Positions 42,420 through 54,945 are shown, counted from the stretch's first letter. The stretch is DNA of 64,000 nucleotides from Hansfordia pulvinata (GCA_006538405.1 BJKQ01000002.1:186001-250000), one strand, 5' to 3'. A program made the numbers and translations. Notes: generated by a model from the letters alone, not told the origin.

Positions 42420-44818
42420 CAAAGGGGCCATGTCTCGTGGCAGAGACGCTGTATATAAGAAAGTATATAACACAATTCTTGTTCCTGTCTCGGCCTCGGC
42501 CCAAGCAACGGTTCTGTGTGTCGCTGGGCAATGCGGGGTACAGAGTACTTGAGGCGTGCTTCCAGTGTATTGTACTTCCAACGTTTAGTAAGCGATATAC
42601 TTCACGGGTTCCGCGATGTGAGCAGGTGGAAACATCACGGCGGCCGCTGAAGCGCGGCAGCAAAAGGCGCTTGCAGCGCGGGACGCTGGCACGGAGAGAC
42701 GGTACGGCACGGCGCGGGGTCGAGAATATCGGGACCTGATGGTAACGTCCCAGTTGATGCGAGAACTGCCTTACCAGATCCAATTTGCATATACTGACTG
42801 GCCTGAGCAGATGTTCGTCCCATAGCTGCGACGCTCGGTCGTGTGCTGAGCAGCCAAGGCGAACCACCTGCCCATGCACGATTCGCTGTTGAAAGCCGGC
42901 AGGATATTCTGCCCGTCGTACCACGAGACGACGGTGGCAGAGCGAAGATTGAGAGGGGGATGCATTGACCTATATATCGTCAACAAGAGCCCAGTCTGGG
43001 CAAATACCGTCAGTCCAGCTTCACTGATGACGGCGTTCCGGATACTCGTGCCTGAGCTCGCAGCGACAGCGGCTGGGGCCGAAGGTTCTTGCACACCTGC
43101 GCGACACTGGACGTTTATTTCATTTGAGCTTCTGCTCGCGGTTCCACGAACGCAGATGAGGATTCTATTATTACCACCTACCGATAGGCCACAGCCCCCG
43201 GTCCCTGTCGGCAAAGGCCCCAGGCCACCACAAAGGTATCGAGCATACATGCTGGGGCCGCGCCCCGTCGGATCCCGCCGACAACAGCCCCAGAGCCCAC
43301 TCTCCCCCGGTCCGCTGTTGCGGTCTGATCGTTTGCTAGCAGAGCAGCAGAGCACGCAGAGACAGCAAATCTCACGTTCTGCGATTTATGTGGGCGCGCT
43401 AGCGGCCGCTCCACCCGCTGCGAGCCGCCGATCGCCTTGGCGCTTCTTTCTGCTGCTGTTTCGTTTCGGCGGCAACGCCCAAGACAATTTGCTGGATGAG
43501 TGCTGCAACGTGATGGTGGGAAAGGGCCGCTGCTCTGGCCACGTCCACCAGTAATATCAGCGACAGCGTCGGCGGTACCCGGTGCTGTCCCGACAGCCGA
43601 CCGCCTGTGCTTCGGCCTGAGGCGCGACTCGCTTTTGTCTTATTAGACGCCGGCAGATGGGACGAGACGGGCACCAGGGGTTGTACGAGCAGTAGCAACA
43701 CAGCAGCTTCGCCACGCTGCCCTGCTGAGGATCCGACCAGGCCTCGCTGCAGGTCCGCGCCGCCACCGACAACATGGCTGACTGGTTCTGAATCCTCACC
43801 ACGGAGGACAAAAGCTGGTAGGAGTGCGCGCCCTCGGCGACCTCGAGTGGAGGCCACAGCGGAGTGAGAGAGACAGGCGCAGGAGGGAGGTGCGCTTGAG
43901 TCCATGCTTGAAGAAACCCAATCCTACCCTCGCGCGACGATCCCTACTCTCCCCTATCCCAATTTCGGCAGTGCTTTCTGGTCCGGGACATTTATCGTGT
44001 TATGACCATGCCACGGCAAGCAGCAACATGGGGCCCCTACGAGTAGACAGAGACGACGGTACCTTGGTGCTTGGCCACTAGCAAAAGGTCTGACTGTTGC
44101 TTGCTTGTCAGATGGAGCGCGTGGAAGCCCGTCACGCCCGAGGGAGGGTCGGCCGTCTCGCTTTCGCTAGACAACCAACCCTGCGAGACGAGTGTGCTGC
44201 TCTCGACAAGATCCCCAGTCCCCACTCACCCGATGTTCTATCCTACTCGAAGGGTGGCTATGCTGCCCTCTTCTCTCCCTCTGGATCCTGTATACCGGTA
44301 CAACGTCCCAGCCCAGACGACATCTCGGCGGAATTTGGCGTCTGCCTGGCGATAGTCTCGGATCCTTTCCGCTGCGCACTCCTGCCCGGCGGCTAGTTGT
44401 TCTTCAGCCGCCCCATTGGCTCTTGCATGCCTGCCGCAAGCAGAATACTATTCTATCGTGCCCGGCGCTGCCAGAGGTCTCCGCCCAAGCTCATCTACAC
44501 GCACCTACCCATCTTACGTCTCGACTTCTGGGAGGATCTCGATATCGCCAGCATCTCGCATACCACGCGCCGGACACTCGACTCAGCACGACTCAGCACG
44601 CCGGAGAGCAGCCAGAAGGTAAGGAGAGAATAGAGCAGGATATCTCGGCCTAGCACTACCGCCGTACATCAACGACTCCCGCATCGAACGCCACCAATCC
44701 CGCCCCCCTCAGCAGCGCGGCCACAACGCGCCGTCTCCGATCCGCAGACGATCCGGGGCGCACAGAGGAAAAGCGGCACACCACACGGGAGGACACAAAA
44801 AAGAAACAGCCCGCCACA
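42420..44818. other. Intergenic region between lipase-like gene and membrane-protein gene
   Basis: 2.4 kb with many overlapping open frames and none convincing (for example 42874-43554 plus and 43399-43905 minus, which shadow each other). One TACGAGTA octamer at 44038. The final 170 bases are A/C-rich, leader-like. Confidence 0.5.
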
Positions 44819-46099
44819 ATGGCGATCCCCACGGCGACGTCGACCGTGTCGAGCTTTGGCGGCAACAGGGTGCCCATGACCTCGACGACCTTCACGCCGG
44901 CGTCGAGCTGCCTGGCCTCGTCGCAGTTCTGGGAGCTGCACTCGCACACCACGTCGACGTGGTACCTGGCGGGCCCGCGGCAGATCGAGGACGGCTGCTG
45001 GCCCGACCTGTACACGGGCGCGCCCCAGTTCTACTACTCGCCCGCCGTCGACTGCCCCTCAGGCTACACGTCAGCGTGCGCCCAGGAGCTCATCTCGACC
45101 AACTCGCGGGGCCAGAACCTCGCCACCGAGACCCACGTCACCTGCTGTCCGACGTGAGTTTTCCTTCCTCCTTCATGATGCACATGGAAATAAAGACAGC
45201 CCGACGCGAATCGGTAGCCCAGACACCATATTGGTTGACTAACACAAGATGGTAAAACGACAGAGTAGGAGACTTCTTCTGCCGCCCCGGCGGCGCGGTG
45301 GCCCCCAACGAGGCCCTGGGCACCCTGGGCTGCATCTCCCTCTTCACGGAGCAGTTCACGCAGCCCGTGGTGCAGACGCCGCCGAGCGCGGACGGGACGG
45401 GGGGCACGACGACGTCGACGGGCACCGACATCGTCATCAAGCCGACGGACGAGGGCGAGGGCCGCGGGAAGACGGGGACGATCAACGCCTTCAGCGTCGA
45501 GATCGCCTGGCAGTCCACGGACGCCGGCGCCACGGGCACGCAGACCCGCGCCCGGGCGGCGGCGGCGGCGGCGGCGCGGGGCCCGGCAGGGCCGGGCTGA
45601 CCAGGGGCGCGGCGATCGGGATCGGCGTGGGCGTGGGCGTGGGCGTGCTGCTCGTGCTCGTCGCGGCGGCGCTGCTGTGGCGGCGCAAGAGGAAGCTGGC
45701 CAAGGCGGCCGACGCGGAGAAGAGCGCCCTGGCGGCGGCGGAGGTCGACGGGGCCAGCAGCAGCAACGGCGGCGCGGCGGCGGCGGCGGGCCCCAAGGCT
45801 CACATCCCGGGCTCGCCGGTCGAGGCCGACGACGGCGGCAAGGGGGGTTCCTGCCGCAGCACGGCGGGCCCTCGGAGCTGTCGCCCGACGGGCAGAAGCC
45901 GGCCGAGATGATGACCCCCCACAGCACCGGCAGGACGGAGATGGACGGCAGCGCCGTGCCCTCGGAGCTCCCCAGCGGCGATCACGGCCACCACCAGGGC
46001 AGTGCGCCCGTGGAGATGATGGGCGACATTCCGCAGAACGCGGCGACGACGACGACGACGACGACAACAACGACGGACAATGGAAGTGGGAGGCCATGA
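44819..46099 (+). CDS. Single-pass membrane protein with Cys-containing ectodomain, two apparent one-base deletions
   Basis: Exons 44819-45153 and 45264-46099. The extracellular part contains TFTPASSCLASSQFWELHSH, Cys-containing segments (DGCWPD, DCPSGYTSACAQEL, VTCCPT) and FSVEIAWQSTDAG. A Gly/Ala-rich stretch leads into one transmembrane helix (IGIGVGVGVGVLLVLVAAAL, about residues 228-250), a basic stop-transfer RRKRKL, and a cytosolic tail ending in poly-Thr and NGSGRP. There is no cleavable signal peptide, so the single helix probably acts as a reverse signal anchor. Two frame jumps interrupt it: one near 45545-45600 in GCG-rich sequence, the other at the G6 run about 45842-45847, where seven G read on to FLPQHGGPSELSPDGQKPAE. 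Two added bases give 390 residues. Such proteins are common in Pezizomycotina and their function is unknown. Confidence 0.72.
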
Positions 46100-46638
46100 T
46101 CTTAATGGAGAAGGCGGAATGGGTTCAGGGAGAGGGGGAAAACGAGGGGTTTCTGTGGAAGGGGTGGGCGATCTGCTTTCGGGAGTCAGGGTCTGTCTCG
46201 GCCAACCATCTTCCCAATTGGAAGTCTTTTCTTCTTCTCTCTTTCTCTTCTCTTCTAAAAAGCGCGCGTGTTGGTGCAAGTTTTTCTCTGGTTGTATTCT
46301 TGGTGTAAACAGACTTCTCTGTCCTTGGTCTGGAAGCAGAGACGGGGGGGAATGCGGTCGGGAATGCGCGCCGCCGATAGATACTCGTACGTACTCAAAC
46401 CATGTTCTACGCGAGCATGAGACAATCAGAGGGGCGGAGGACGACGACGAGGTTCTCACCCGTCTTGAGCACCGATCCCGCGCAGACCAAAATAATAAGG
46501 CTTTTATAACTTGTTCGTTTCGTATCTTCTTGTTGTGCTTATGTTCCCGAAGTGGATGCTGCTCTGCATTCAACCAGCACGTGAATGACTGGATCTGTCC
46601 ATAAATGCTAAACGCGTATCGAAATATCGACCCCCAAC
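46100..46638. other. Short intergenic region between convergent genes
   Basis: 3' flanks of the membrane-protein gene (+) and the 2EXR gene (-). TACTCGTA at 46382. Nothing else recognised. Confidence 0.5.
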
Positions 46639-46720
46639 CCTTTTTTAACTAAGGGGTCTTACGCGGCGACGCTCAGCAACCTTTTTTAACTAAGGGGTCT
46701 TACACAGCGACGCTCAGCAA
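46639..46720 (+). repeat. 41-bp tandem duplication abutting the 2EXR stop codon
   Basis: Two head-to-tail copies (46639-46679 and 46680-46720) starting CCTTTTTTAACTAAGGGG and ending CGACGCTCAGCAA. They differ only at two positions (ACGCGG in copy 1, ACACAG in copy 2). The second copy ends one base before the stop codon of the minus-strand 2EXR gene. Confidence 0.9.
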
Positions 46721-48334
46721 CTACCCCTCGAGCATGTCTTGCTGAGCCAGAGGCAGCGCCTCCAACTTTGCGGCCACGACCCTGTGCGGGACACTGCCGC
46801 CAGAGATCCGAGGCTTGCCGGCTGGCTCTGCGCCGTCGCCGGCGCCGGCACTGCAAACAGAGCGCCGCCCCTTGGCCCCGGCACGTGTCCCCGCCGACGC
46901 AGACGCCGACGTCGACGGAGGTGATTGGGCCCACCCCAGGACGCTGGCCTCATAAACAGGCATGTCGGGCGACGCCGCGACAGCCATAATGTCCCAAGGC
47001 GGGGGCGCCCGGCCTCTCATCGAGACGTCCTCCACGAGCCCTCGTGTCTCCCCTCCACCAATGCCCCTGCTACTCCCCGCTGCGTCTCCTGCGCCGCCGC
47101 AAGACGGCGAGGGCGAGGCGGGACGGGAGAAGGGACAGGCGAACAAAGCCCCCAGCGCCGCCGAGACCACGCGCTCCGTGTTGCGGTTGCGCCGCAGCGG
47201 GCGCGCCAGCACCGCCTCGTCGCTGTAGAGCGGGTTGCGGTCCAGCTCGATGACGGCCAGGTGGTGTAGGCCAGCGAGGAGGAAGCGAAGGCGGGCTCGT
47301 GGCGTGTCCTCTCCTTCTTCCTCGGCTTTCGCCTCTCCATTGGTTTCTGATTGGGCATCCGTCGCTCCTCCTCTTATCCGCGTTGTTCTGCCGTCGCTGC
47401 CGCCGCCGTCACTGCTGGCATGTTGACTATCCCGCATGCTTCGACTCTCTTGGCTTTCGCCGCGATCAATGTCGTCGCCGTCCATCTCGCGGCCGAATCC
47501 ATCGTCGCTCCTCCCAGCTCCACTGCCGCCAGCATTGAAATCGTGGATGTCGCCGCCGCCGCCGCCGCCGCCGCTGTCCGCCAGCAGCGACGTCATCCCC
47601 CGCCATCGCCGACGAGCACCTCGCTGCTGACGGCGAGACGCCACACGCGCGCCAGCCCGCTCCGTGGCGCCGCGCGCAGGAACACCGCAGCCAGCTCCCG
47701 CGTCCGGACCGCGTCGCTCTGGGCCGCCAGGTACAGCGTGTCGCGCTCCGGGTCCAGATACAGCCCCTGGCAGCAGCAGCAGCACCGCTCATCCTCTGGT
47801 GCGCCCTCGCCCTGCTGCTGCCGCTCGTGCAGCGGCGGCGAGAAGATGGCGTAGCGCCGTCGGCACACAGCGCGCGACTCGCGGCACACGCCGAGGTTGG
47901 CCGGCAGCGGCGCCGGGGACGTATAGATGAGGGCGTTTGTGGCTGTGCGCCGCGACCGCACGGGGACCAGGCGTGGTGCTGGGTGGTTGTACTCCCACTG
48001 CAGGGGCGGCGAGGGGGCTGCTGGTCAGAAGGTATGTTCGTGAAAGGGCTTCGCGTATGTGTGGGAAGTCTTTTGGGGCGTGTGCGTGTGGGAGAAGGGG
48101 GTGAGTCGGCCAAGGTAGAGGGGCAGCCACCCTAGGGTCAAGGCGAAATCGACGTACTATTTCGTGACGAAGCTCCGGCGGCAAGCGAGAGAATGGATGC
48201 TAGTCGTTCATCTTGTCAGTATTTAACATACATCTGCTCAGTGGTTCTTTTGGCCGGCGACTGACAAATCGGATCGGCCCTCTTCGGCACCCTGTCGATT
48301 CCGAACTCTGCGATGTCGAAGATTTCGCATCCAT
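46721..48334 (-). CDS. 2EXR-domain protein, with apparent one-base deletion
   Basis: Minus-strand exons 48266-48334, 48158-48199 and 46721-47997. The first two introns (donors GTCAGT and GTACGT; acceptors CTAG and GCAG) are deduced from the domain itself. They bring together PIRFHPFSRLPPELRHEI and WEYNHPAPRLVPVRSR, the 2EXR N-terminal pattern of Phe-x-x-Leu-Pro-x-Glu-(Leu/Ile)-Arg-x-x-Ile-Trp. LPANLGVCRESRAVCRRRYA and GLYLDPERDTLYLAAQ follow, as the domain requires. The second half is Gly/Ser/Asp-rich with RARLRFLLAGLHHLAVIELD. Between SSEVLVGDGG and MTSLLADSGG the frame jumps at a C5 run (47597-47601 on the plus strand); six bases restore 462 residues. 2EXR proteins are a large, uncharacterised fungal family with an F-box-like N-terminus. 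The start codon is the least certain part. Confidence 0.75.
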
Positions 48335-50878
48335 TGCAAGACTTTTCTTGATTTCAAGCCCGGCGAGTGCGTCTATTGCCTGTCGGGTAGACACAGCGGG
48401 CTGCTTCAACTGAAGAGGGGCCTTGAGGCGTCCAGAAAGTCAGAGGAGGGGGTTGTGTTCGAGGACGGCCACATATTTTCACCAGTCTGCTCCGAATATA
48501 AAGAGTGCCGTCGGGGGAAAACATGCCACTTAACAGGTTAACAGGCATTGCCCCTACAACTGGCGTGCATCTCCGTGGCTCAGAAGAGGAGTTGCCCAGG
48601 GGGAATGCAAGCAAGGCACAGAGCTGGCGGCCCGGTCTCCGTCATCATTGTGATAGGTTTTGACTGTCCCGACAGCTTGGGTCCAGCGAGCGCAGACAAA
48701 TTGGAGGAGCCCAGCCTTGCCGGCCCGGCCCACAGCAAGCAAAACGGCATGGGTAGTACACTCTCGTGCGGATCGAGTTACCCGAGGGCTCACGGGGCCG
48801 TTGCTCCATTTTCCCGACTTTTGGTCGGCTCCAGCGCGCCCGCCCAGACGCTCTCCCCGTGCAAGTCGAGATCATCAGGGCCCGTCTGGGTAGTGTAACC
48901 GGGCACGCGGGGACTCGGTCACCCGTTCTCAGACTGGCGCGGCTGGGACAAGGGCGCGTGCCGTCTCGCGCACGGGAAAGAGACCGCTGGTGCATTAGCA
49001 CGCGGGACAACCGGAATATTGAGCATAGGCCCGTGGGCTTTCCATTCTCAGCTCGATAGACGTGCCGCTCCGTGTACCAGTAAGTCATGAAGAGATCGCT
49101 CTAAACATGCATCGGGGAGTCATGCAGCAAGCGTGGCAGACTGTGCGTGACTGCGGACCGGATACTGGCTGACTGTGAGACAGTAGGCTGGCCGCCCGAG
49201 CAAATAAGCAAGCAAGCAAGTGTTCAGACTCAACTCGAAAAATCAGACTTGTTGCCCAAGGCGGACCTCAAGTTGGATACATTAAAGAGCGCGACGTTTT
49301 GACTAGGCGAGCGATTACTCTTAGAGGACCAGATCGTTATCTTCGAAAGAACGTTGACGTTGCATTGACAGCTCCGTGGACTGGTTTTCCGCCCGCCGGA
49401 GGTGATCCGTCGGGTCCGGACCCGGGCCGGACCCTGGTCCTGACGGTCCTGACCTCGCCATTTCCCGGACAGCGTGATAGCGTGAGCCGATCTCGCCATT
49501 CCGGGAGTAGTCGGTCAGGAAGCATCCCGATAGCCTGGCCGCTGGACGAAACAAGGAGGTTGTGGGACCCGGAAGGCAAAGTCAGACGGCACATCACAAC
49601 CGGTCCTGCGAGTTTGGCCTTGGCTGTGCAGCGGGTGATGAGAACAGGATTCTTGTACAATAGCAGCGATAGACTGTGTCGAACTGGATGAGTCGGTCGG
49701 TCCCGCGAGCTACATGTTTTTGACTGCTCGATTGAGGCTCTTGATAACCAGCTGCATCTGCCAATGTGGGATACTGTCTTCGACGTGTCGCACCTCGCAG
49801 ATCTTGAGTTGTTCACCGACTAGGACCCTGTAGTCGATGGTTGGATATGCTTCTTCGGAACAACTGAATCCAGCAACTGCGTCTTGTCTGACGATCAGTA
49901 GCGTTGATCACGCCGCCCGCAGCACATGTGGCCGCTGAGTAAAGGCTCGACCTGCGGTTGAGACAAAGGAGCTGCATTCTGGCAATATCGCGATGCTGGG
50001 CTGCGGAATACTCGTCGTTTCAAGCGAGGGCATCGATGCAACTGCGACAGGAATGCGACGGGGTGATTATGGTCGACAGTCAATCTGTGCAGCTTCCCTT
50101 CCCACGCGTGAGCCGCGAATGCCGGTTCGTTCAGAGGCCAAGGCGAGTGCAACAGGCCCCGTCATGTCCCGCTGCAACCTCGCGAACCGCGCGATGAGTT
50201 GGGGGTAGCCGCAAACAGCGACTTCTCTTCTGGAGGTGACCACCCCTGCGGGCTGATGGCTTCAGCTCCAACTTTAGACGCCCGGCATCTCGCCTCCCAT
50301 TGGCGTGCGACGATCCGGCGACGCCAGGGTAAGCGCCCAACCGGGCCAGGCCGTGGAGTCGCTGGTGTCGCCAGCCAATGCGCGGTCGCAGACCGACTCT
50401 GCACCCGCCGCCTTTGTGATTTTCGACGGTTGGCCCGTTCGAGTGGCCTGGATGACGCTTTGTCGTGCATAGGCGCAGCGTCGCGACCACCACCCCGCGA
50501 AACCAGGCCCAGGGCCATCGTCCAATGTGCACCGCGGGCGCTTGCACACATGCCTACCCCGGCGGCAGTCGAGTGGCCCTGTCGGCGGCTGCTAAGCGAT
50601 GTCAAGATGGCCGCCATCGCCATAAATCGTCGCGGTTCGCTTCTCCCCCTGAATCCGAGGTGCCCTCGCTCTTTCTTCGCAAGCTCATTGATCGATCCGC
50701 CTCAGCGCCCAGCGCCCTTTCATTTCTTCTTTCCTCTCCTTTCTTGTCGAAGGCAGCCATTGACTGGTGCCCTGTTATAGTACCTTCTTTTTGCGTTGTT
50801 TCGTTTGAGGCTGACCAGCACCTGTCGACTCGACGGCCTATACGCTTTTGTCACCAGTCATCCCAGCTTGGAATCAAC
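48335..50878. other. Divergent intergenic region (2EXR gene / four-helix membrane protein)
   Basis: 2.5 kb. No supported gene. It contains a 14-bp perfect palindrome around 49411-49424 (core GGGTCCGGACCC) in a GC-rich patch, and a pyrimidine-rich leader from about 50690 to 50870. Confidence 0.5.
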
Positions 50879-51625
50879 ATGGCCGACACCAAAGACGCCT
50901 CTTCTGTTATTGAGATGGACACCCACGGCGTCGAGCAGCAGGCGAGCCTGAAGCCACTGCGCGCAGTCGAGGTACTGAGCGTCGGGCTCAGCGGGCTTGC
51001 GCTGCTGTGCGGCTTGACGGTGTTGGGCACGGCCGCGGACACGATAGCGGTCTATGAATCGACGCATCTGGACGACGGCTTCCACCTTCCCTTGTGGCCC
51101 CGCGCCTTCAACCTCAGCCCAACGATTGCATTAGTGGTCGCGGGGGTCGTCGTGGTTCTGACCAACGCCGTGTTGCTGACATGCAGCAAAGTGAAGACGG
51201 TGAGTGCCTCCGCCCTTGAGAGCGGCGCGGACGGGGCCACCTGGCCGCACGCGAGAGGCTGAGGCTCAAGCTAACGCACACAGCTTCGCACGCGCTCCAC
51301 TCTCTACACCCCCTTGACCTTTGTGGCGCCGTCGGCGGGCTTTGTGGCTGTCATGGTGGCCATGATCTTCTTCTACGCCGTGAACGCGTCGGACGAGGTG
51401 GACACGGTACAGAGCTGGAGCTGCCAGTGGGGACAGGTGGCCATGGTGGCCAAGCCGCACTTTGGCACGGTATGCAGCGAGAGCAAGACGGCGCTTTATC
51501 TGGCGGTGATGCTGGTGCCAGTCGAGTTGATTCTCTTTGGGTTGGCGGGGTATCGGAGCATGCTGCTGCGTCGAGCCATCAGCTTCTCATACGTCCGCAA
51601 GAGCGGCAGTCCTGAGACGTGCTGA
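50879..51625 (+). CDS. Four-helix membrane protein, function unknown
   Basis: Exons 50879-51199 and 51284-51625 encode 220 residues from MADTKDASSVIEMDT. Four hydrophobic helices are evident: about residues 30-55 (LSVGLSGLALLCGLTVLGTA), 78-103 (TIALVVAGVVVVLTNAVLLT), 118-142 (FVAPSAGFVAVMVAMIFFYA) and 175-200 (ALYLAVMLVPVELILFGLAG). The loop between helices 3 and 4 carries two Cys (WSCQW and TVCSES) that could form a disulphide. Short N- and C-tails lie on the same side, consistent with a MARVEL/SUR7-like or tetraspan arrangement, but no family signature is visible. The start is taken at the first ATG after the pyrimidine-rich leader, although the frame is open further upstream. Intact. Confidence 0.78.
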
Positions 51626-54600
51626 GGATCAATCAGTATATGGACAGGGTAGCTTTCATTCGGCAGGGGAGGGACTTTGCAGGCAGGCCGCAAAGCCCAG
51701 GCTGGGTGATGGGAACGAGGGCCGAGGTCAAGGTGGCCGAGCAGGCGGCTGAAAACCCAAGGCTTGTGCTCGACGCGGAACACTGCGACAGCAAGACCAC
51801 GCGCAGAGCTTGACTCGTAAGAAACTTGTAATGACCTTTATGTAATCGTAGGAGAGGAGTTGATGGCGAAGAGCAGGACGACACTGCATGGAACAGGAAT
51901 GATCGCGGTGGTAACATGAGAGAGTTGGAACCTTGCGAACCCAAGCACGGAGTGGGCGGTTGGAACCTTCCACTGTGTGCTACGAGTGTTGACATGACTG
52001 CTACGGATAGTACGAGTAATCGTACAACCATTAGTACCGAGTACCTGTATTGGATGTGTTCATAGGCACCAGCATCGTGTATCCATCAATTCCACATATC
52101 CAGCATTGGATGAACCCCAATACTCGCAACATCAATGTTACATGGATGTATGGCACGATACATACATGTTTACATATGTGAGATAGGCCCGTATGCGTTT
52201 AGGCCAACCTACATGTGTCAATCAAATGCCTGCGCCCACCACGTCATGCTCCGTACATGTATTCAATCGCCAGCATCATGCTGCCAACTCGGGATCAGAC
52301 GCGCAAACCACTCTTGTCAAGAAGACCGACAAGAAAAGGGCAAGGCCCTGCTTTCAAGCCAAAGCAGACCCGTTCGTGGACTTTATATACACTTCAAAGT
52401 CTCTCGGCAACATTCTCGAATGAATACCCAGGCGCATTTCACTCCAAGTTCGCCAATCCACCCACTCAGGCGAATAACACCTCGAACCTGAGTCATGTAC
52501 ATATGAGATATACGCGAGGGCGCTTTCGACGCTTCGTGATGTCGCATCCATCATTCCCCGGACAAGGTGCGAGAAGTGGCTGTGGCTGAGACTGCAGGGG
52601 TTGAAGTTGTATTGTTGAGTGTTAGTGCAAAATCAAGCCTCGGAAACCCCTGCTCAGCCTGGGCAGCCCAGCCTGGGCAGCCTCGTACTTGAGCTTGTCC
52701 AGGCTGATCAGACGAGAAGTGATGGTTGCATTAGCCAGCATGTGATCCGGAATCAACTCCGTATGCTTGTCTGTGGGTAGTATGCGATGTGGACAAGGTG
52801 GGATGTCCGCGCGCTCGCGTCTACATGGCCTACTTGTGTGCAGACATCCCTCAAGCTACGACTGCTCGTTTCTATCCGGACTCCCGGCTGCCAGAAGACA
52901 AACGCCGGGTCATTCGCCACAAGCCATTTGGCGAGACCACAGCTGCTACTAATAATAAAGTATGGACATGATTCAGGTTGATTGTTCAATGCCGTACGAG
53001 GGACGCTCAGCCTAGCTAGGCCCCTTAATCGAGGCGCACGTACCATGAGTCCGCCCGCAGCGCCGGCATGAAGAGGCCAAGTCCGACAAGAGCCACTCGT
53101 TAAAAAAGAGTCATCTTACTCGAATCTGGCTGGGCCAGCTGGTGGTTGGGGTGGCTCCGAGCCGACCAGCATTACCTTCCATTAAAGTCGCGGGCAGCCC
53201 AAGTCGACAAACGGCTCTTCAGGACGAGGGCCGGATCGCTTGTGGAATACGATAGATGCCCCAGACAACGCGCGCCGGGGTCTCAGTTCCGTAGAGGCTC
53301 GAATGGGCAATCCGCTCATGGCATGGACTCTTGTCATGTTATCAGTCAGCCACCCTAGCTCGCCCACAGCTCCAGAGCCACAGCCCGAGTGCGGGGCAGC
53401 AGTGCAGTTCGACGCAGTCTCGGTGCGTGGCTGGCTTGGGACGCAGCGTCTTTGAGGCCTCACGTCGTACGGAGGAAAGCACCCATGTCAGCATCTTTGC
53501 ATTGGGCGGTAACAATTGCAGTAGGCAGGCAGCCACCTGCGCATCAGGAGTTCGATACCACCATGCTGGATTGAATCGGACATTACATGCAGGCATGACC
53601 CTGGAGATACTGAGAACCGCCCGGGACCTCACTTGTCAAACGAGATCATGAATGCGCGGTACCGCCTTATTACTTAGGCCACTTGTGTTTAGGTAGGAGT
53701 CGAGATGAAGCAATATCCAACGCCCGGGGAAACAATAGTAGGGTGCCCGCATCTCACACGTGTACGAGTACCCTAAGGGCTTGCAACCGGTTCATCAGAT
53801 GTACTCGTACCTATCTGGAGGTACTCGTAAAGCCTGGGAAGCTGCAGGCTCCCGTCGCGACCACCGTCGCGGGCGGACAAGATTCGCTCAGGTTGCACCT
53901 GCCCTGCCCTACCTGCGTTGCGCTGCCGTCGGTTCGGCACCTGCCGCAGCTCTCAAACATCGAAACAGTCCTAGTCGAGTTTTGTGCTACCACGGCGTCT
54001 GTCGAACGCTGATTCCTCCGTTGCACGCCCGCATTCAATCCACGTCTCGCACAATAAGAAGCAACTACGGTACCTACCTTACCTTACGGATGAGGCCATC
54101 TCACTCTTACCCGTGGTATGGACGGCCCGGCTGGCTTGAAGCCAAGGTCAAGCAGGTTAGGTACTTGTACCCGCGCAAGCCCCTGCGACTTCCTCTCGTA
54201 TCTTGGCCTCGTGTGAATCATTCTCTTCACGACTTATTGCCATATCACCACCACCCCACGACACCCCCGTCTCAACGCCTTGACCGGACGAGTGCGGCGA
54301 GACCTCCACGCCCACCTCACATCTCCTTCAGCTGCCTGCTACCGTCCTGGTTCCACTATTGCCACGGAGCTTGGGCTCTGCCTCTAGGTTGGGCCTGTCT
54401 CTCTCGGATTTCGACACCTCCGTCCGGGCCACGGGGATCTGGTCCCGCTCGACATCGTTGCGCTGGCTCGTTTGCCTCGTCTAAGCCCTCTAAGCCCTCA
54501 CAGCCAGCGGCCGCCGCCCGTCTTCATCTCGATAACGACTGCAGCTGTTAGCTCTGCCCCGACTCTCAGCCGCTTCGCCGCAGCCCACTCTCTCCGACCT

Positions 54601-54945
54601 TCCGCTTCCAACCACACGGCGCTGCCGAGGTCCCGCTTCCAGCCCTCACGACCAGCTGCCCAAAGGCCCAGAGGTCCAGACGTTCTCAGCGCGGCCCCAG
54701 ACCCAGTCATAACCGTTTGCGCGCCTGGCGTCCGTGCAGGGGCCTGGTAACGCATCCCCAGAATCGACTTTATACGAAGGCGCTAGCCGGGCCGGGGCAG
54801 CCCAGACAAGCCACTGCCAGCACCACAAAGCACTAATCCGGTTCTCTGCGCGTCCTGATAAGTCGCGTGAGCCGTACTCGTGGGGAGCCCGGCCGCAGGA
54901 CCACACAGACCCGCAGGTGCTATCGCCCCAAGCGTCTTCGCCGCC
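51626..54945. other. Long intergenic region upstream of the MIF-domain gene
   Basis: 3.3 kb with no supported gene. AT-richer from about 52000 to 52600. TACGAGTA/TACTCGTA octamers at 52011, 53763, 53802 and 53822, the last three within 70 bases. A 14-bp unit CAGCCTGGGCAGCC is duplicated near 52655-52682. CT-rich leader-like sequence precedes the MIF gene. Confidence 0.5.
53763..53829. promoter_or_regulatory. Cluster of three TACGAGTA/TACTCGTA octamers
   Basis: Exact octamers at 53763 (TACGAGTA), 53802 and 53822 (both TACTCGTA, 20 bases apart), about 1.1 kb upstream of the MIF-domain gene. This is the densest cluster of the dispersed intergenic word in the window. Confidence 0.4.

Noticed and set aside
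42874..43905. Overlapping 226- and 168-codon frames on opposite strands
   Set aside because: Both look like random translations of GC-rich DNA and exclude each other; neither has splice or motif support.
49411..49424. 14-bp GC-rich palindrome with core GGGTCCGGACCC
   Set aside because: Its local surroundings are a string of GGTCC/GGACC words, so a short palindrome is not surprising; no gene feature is attached.
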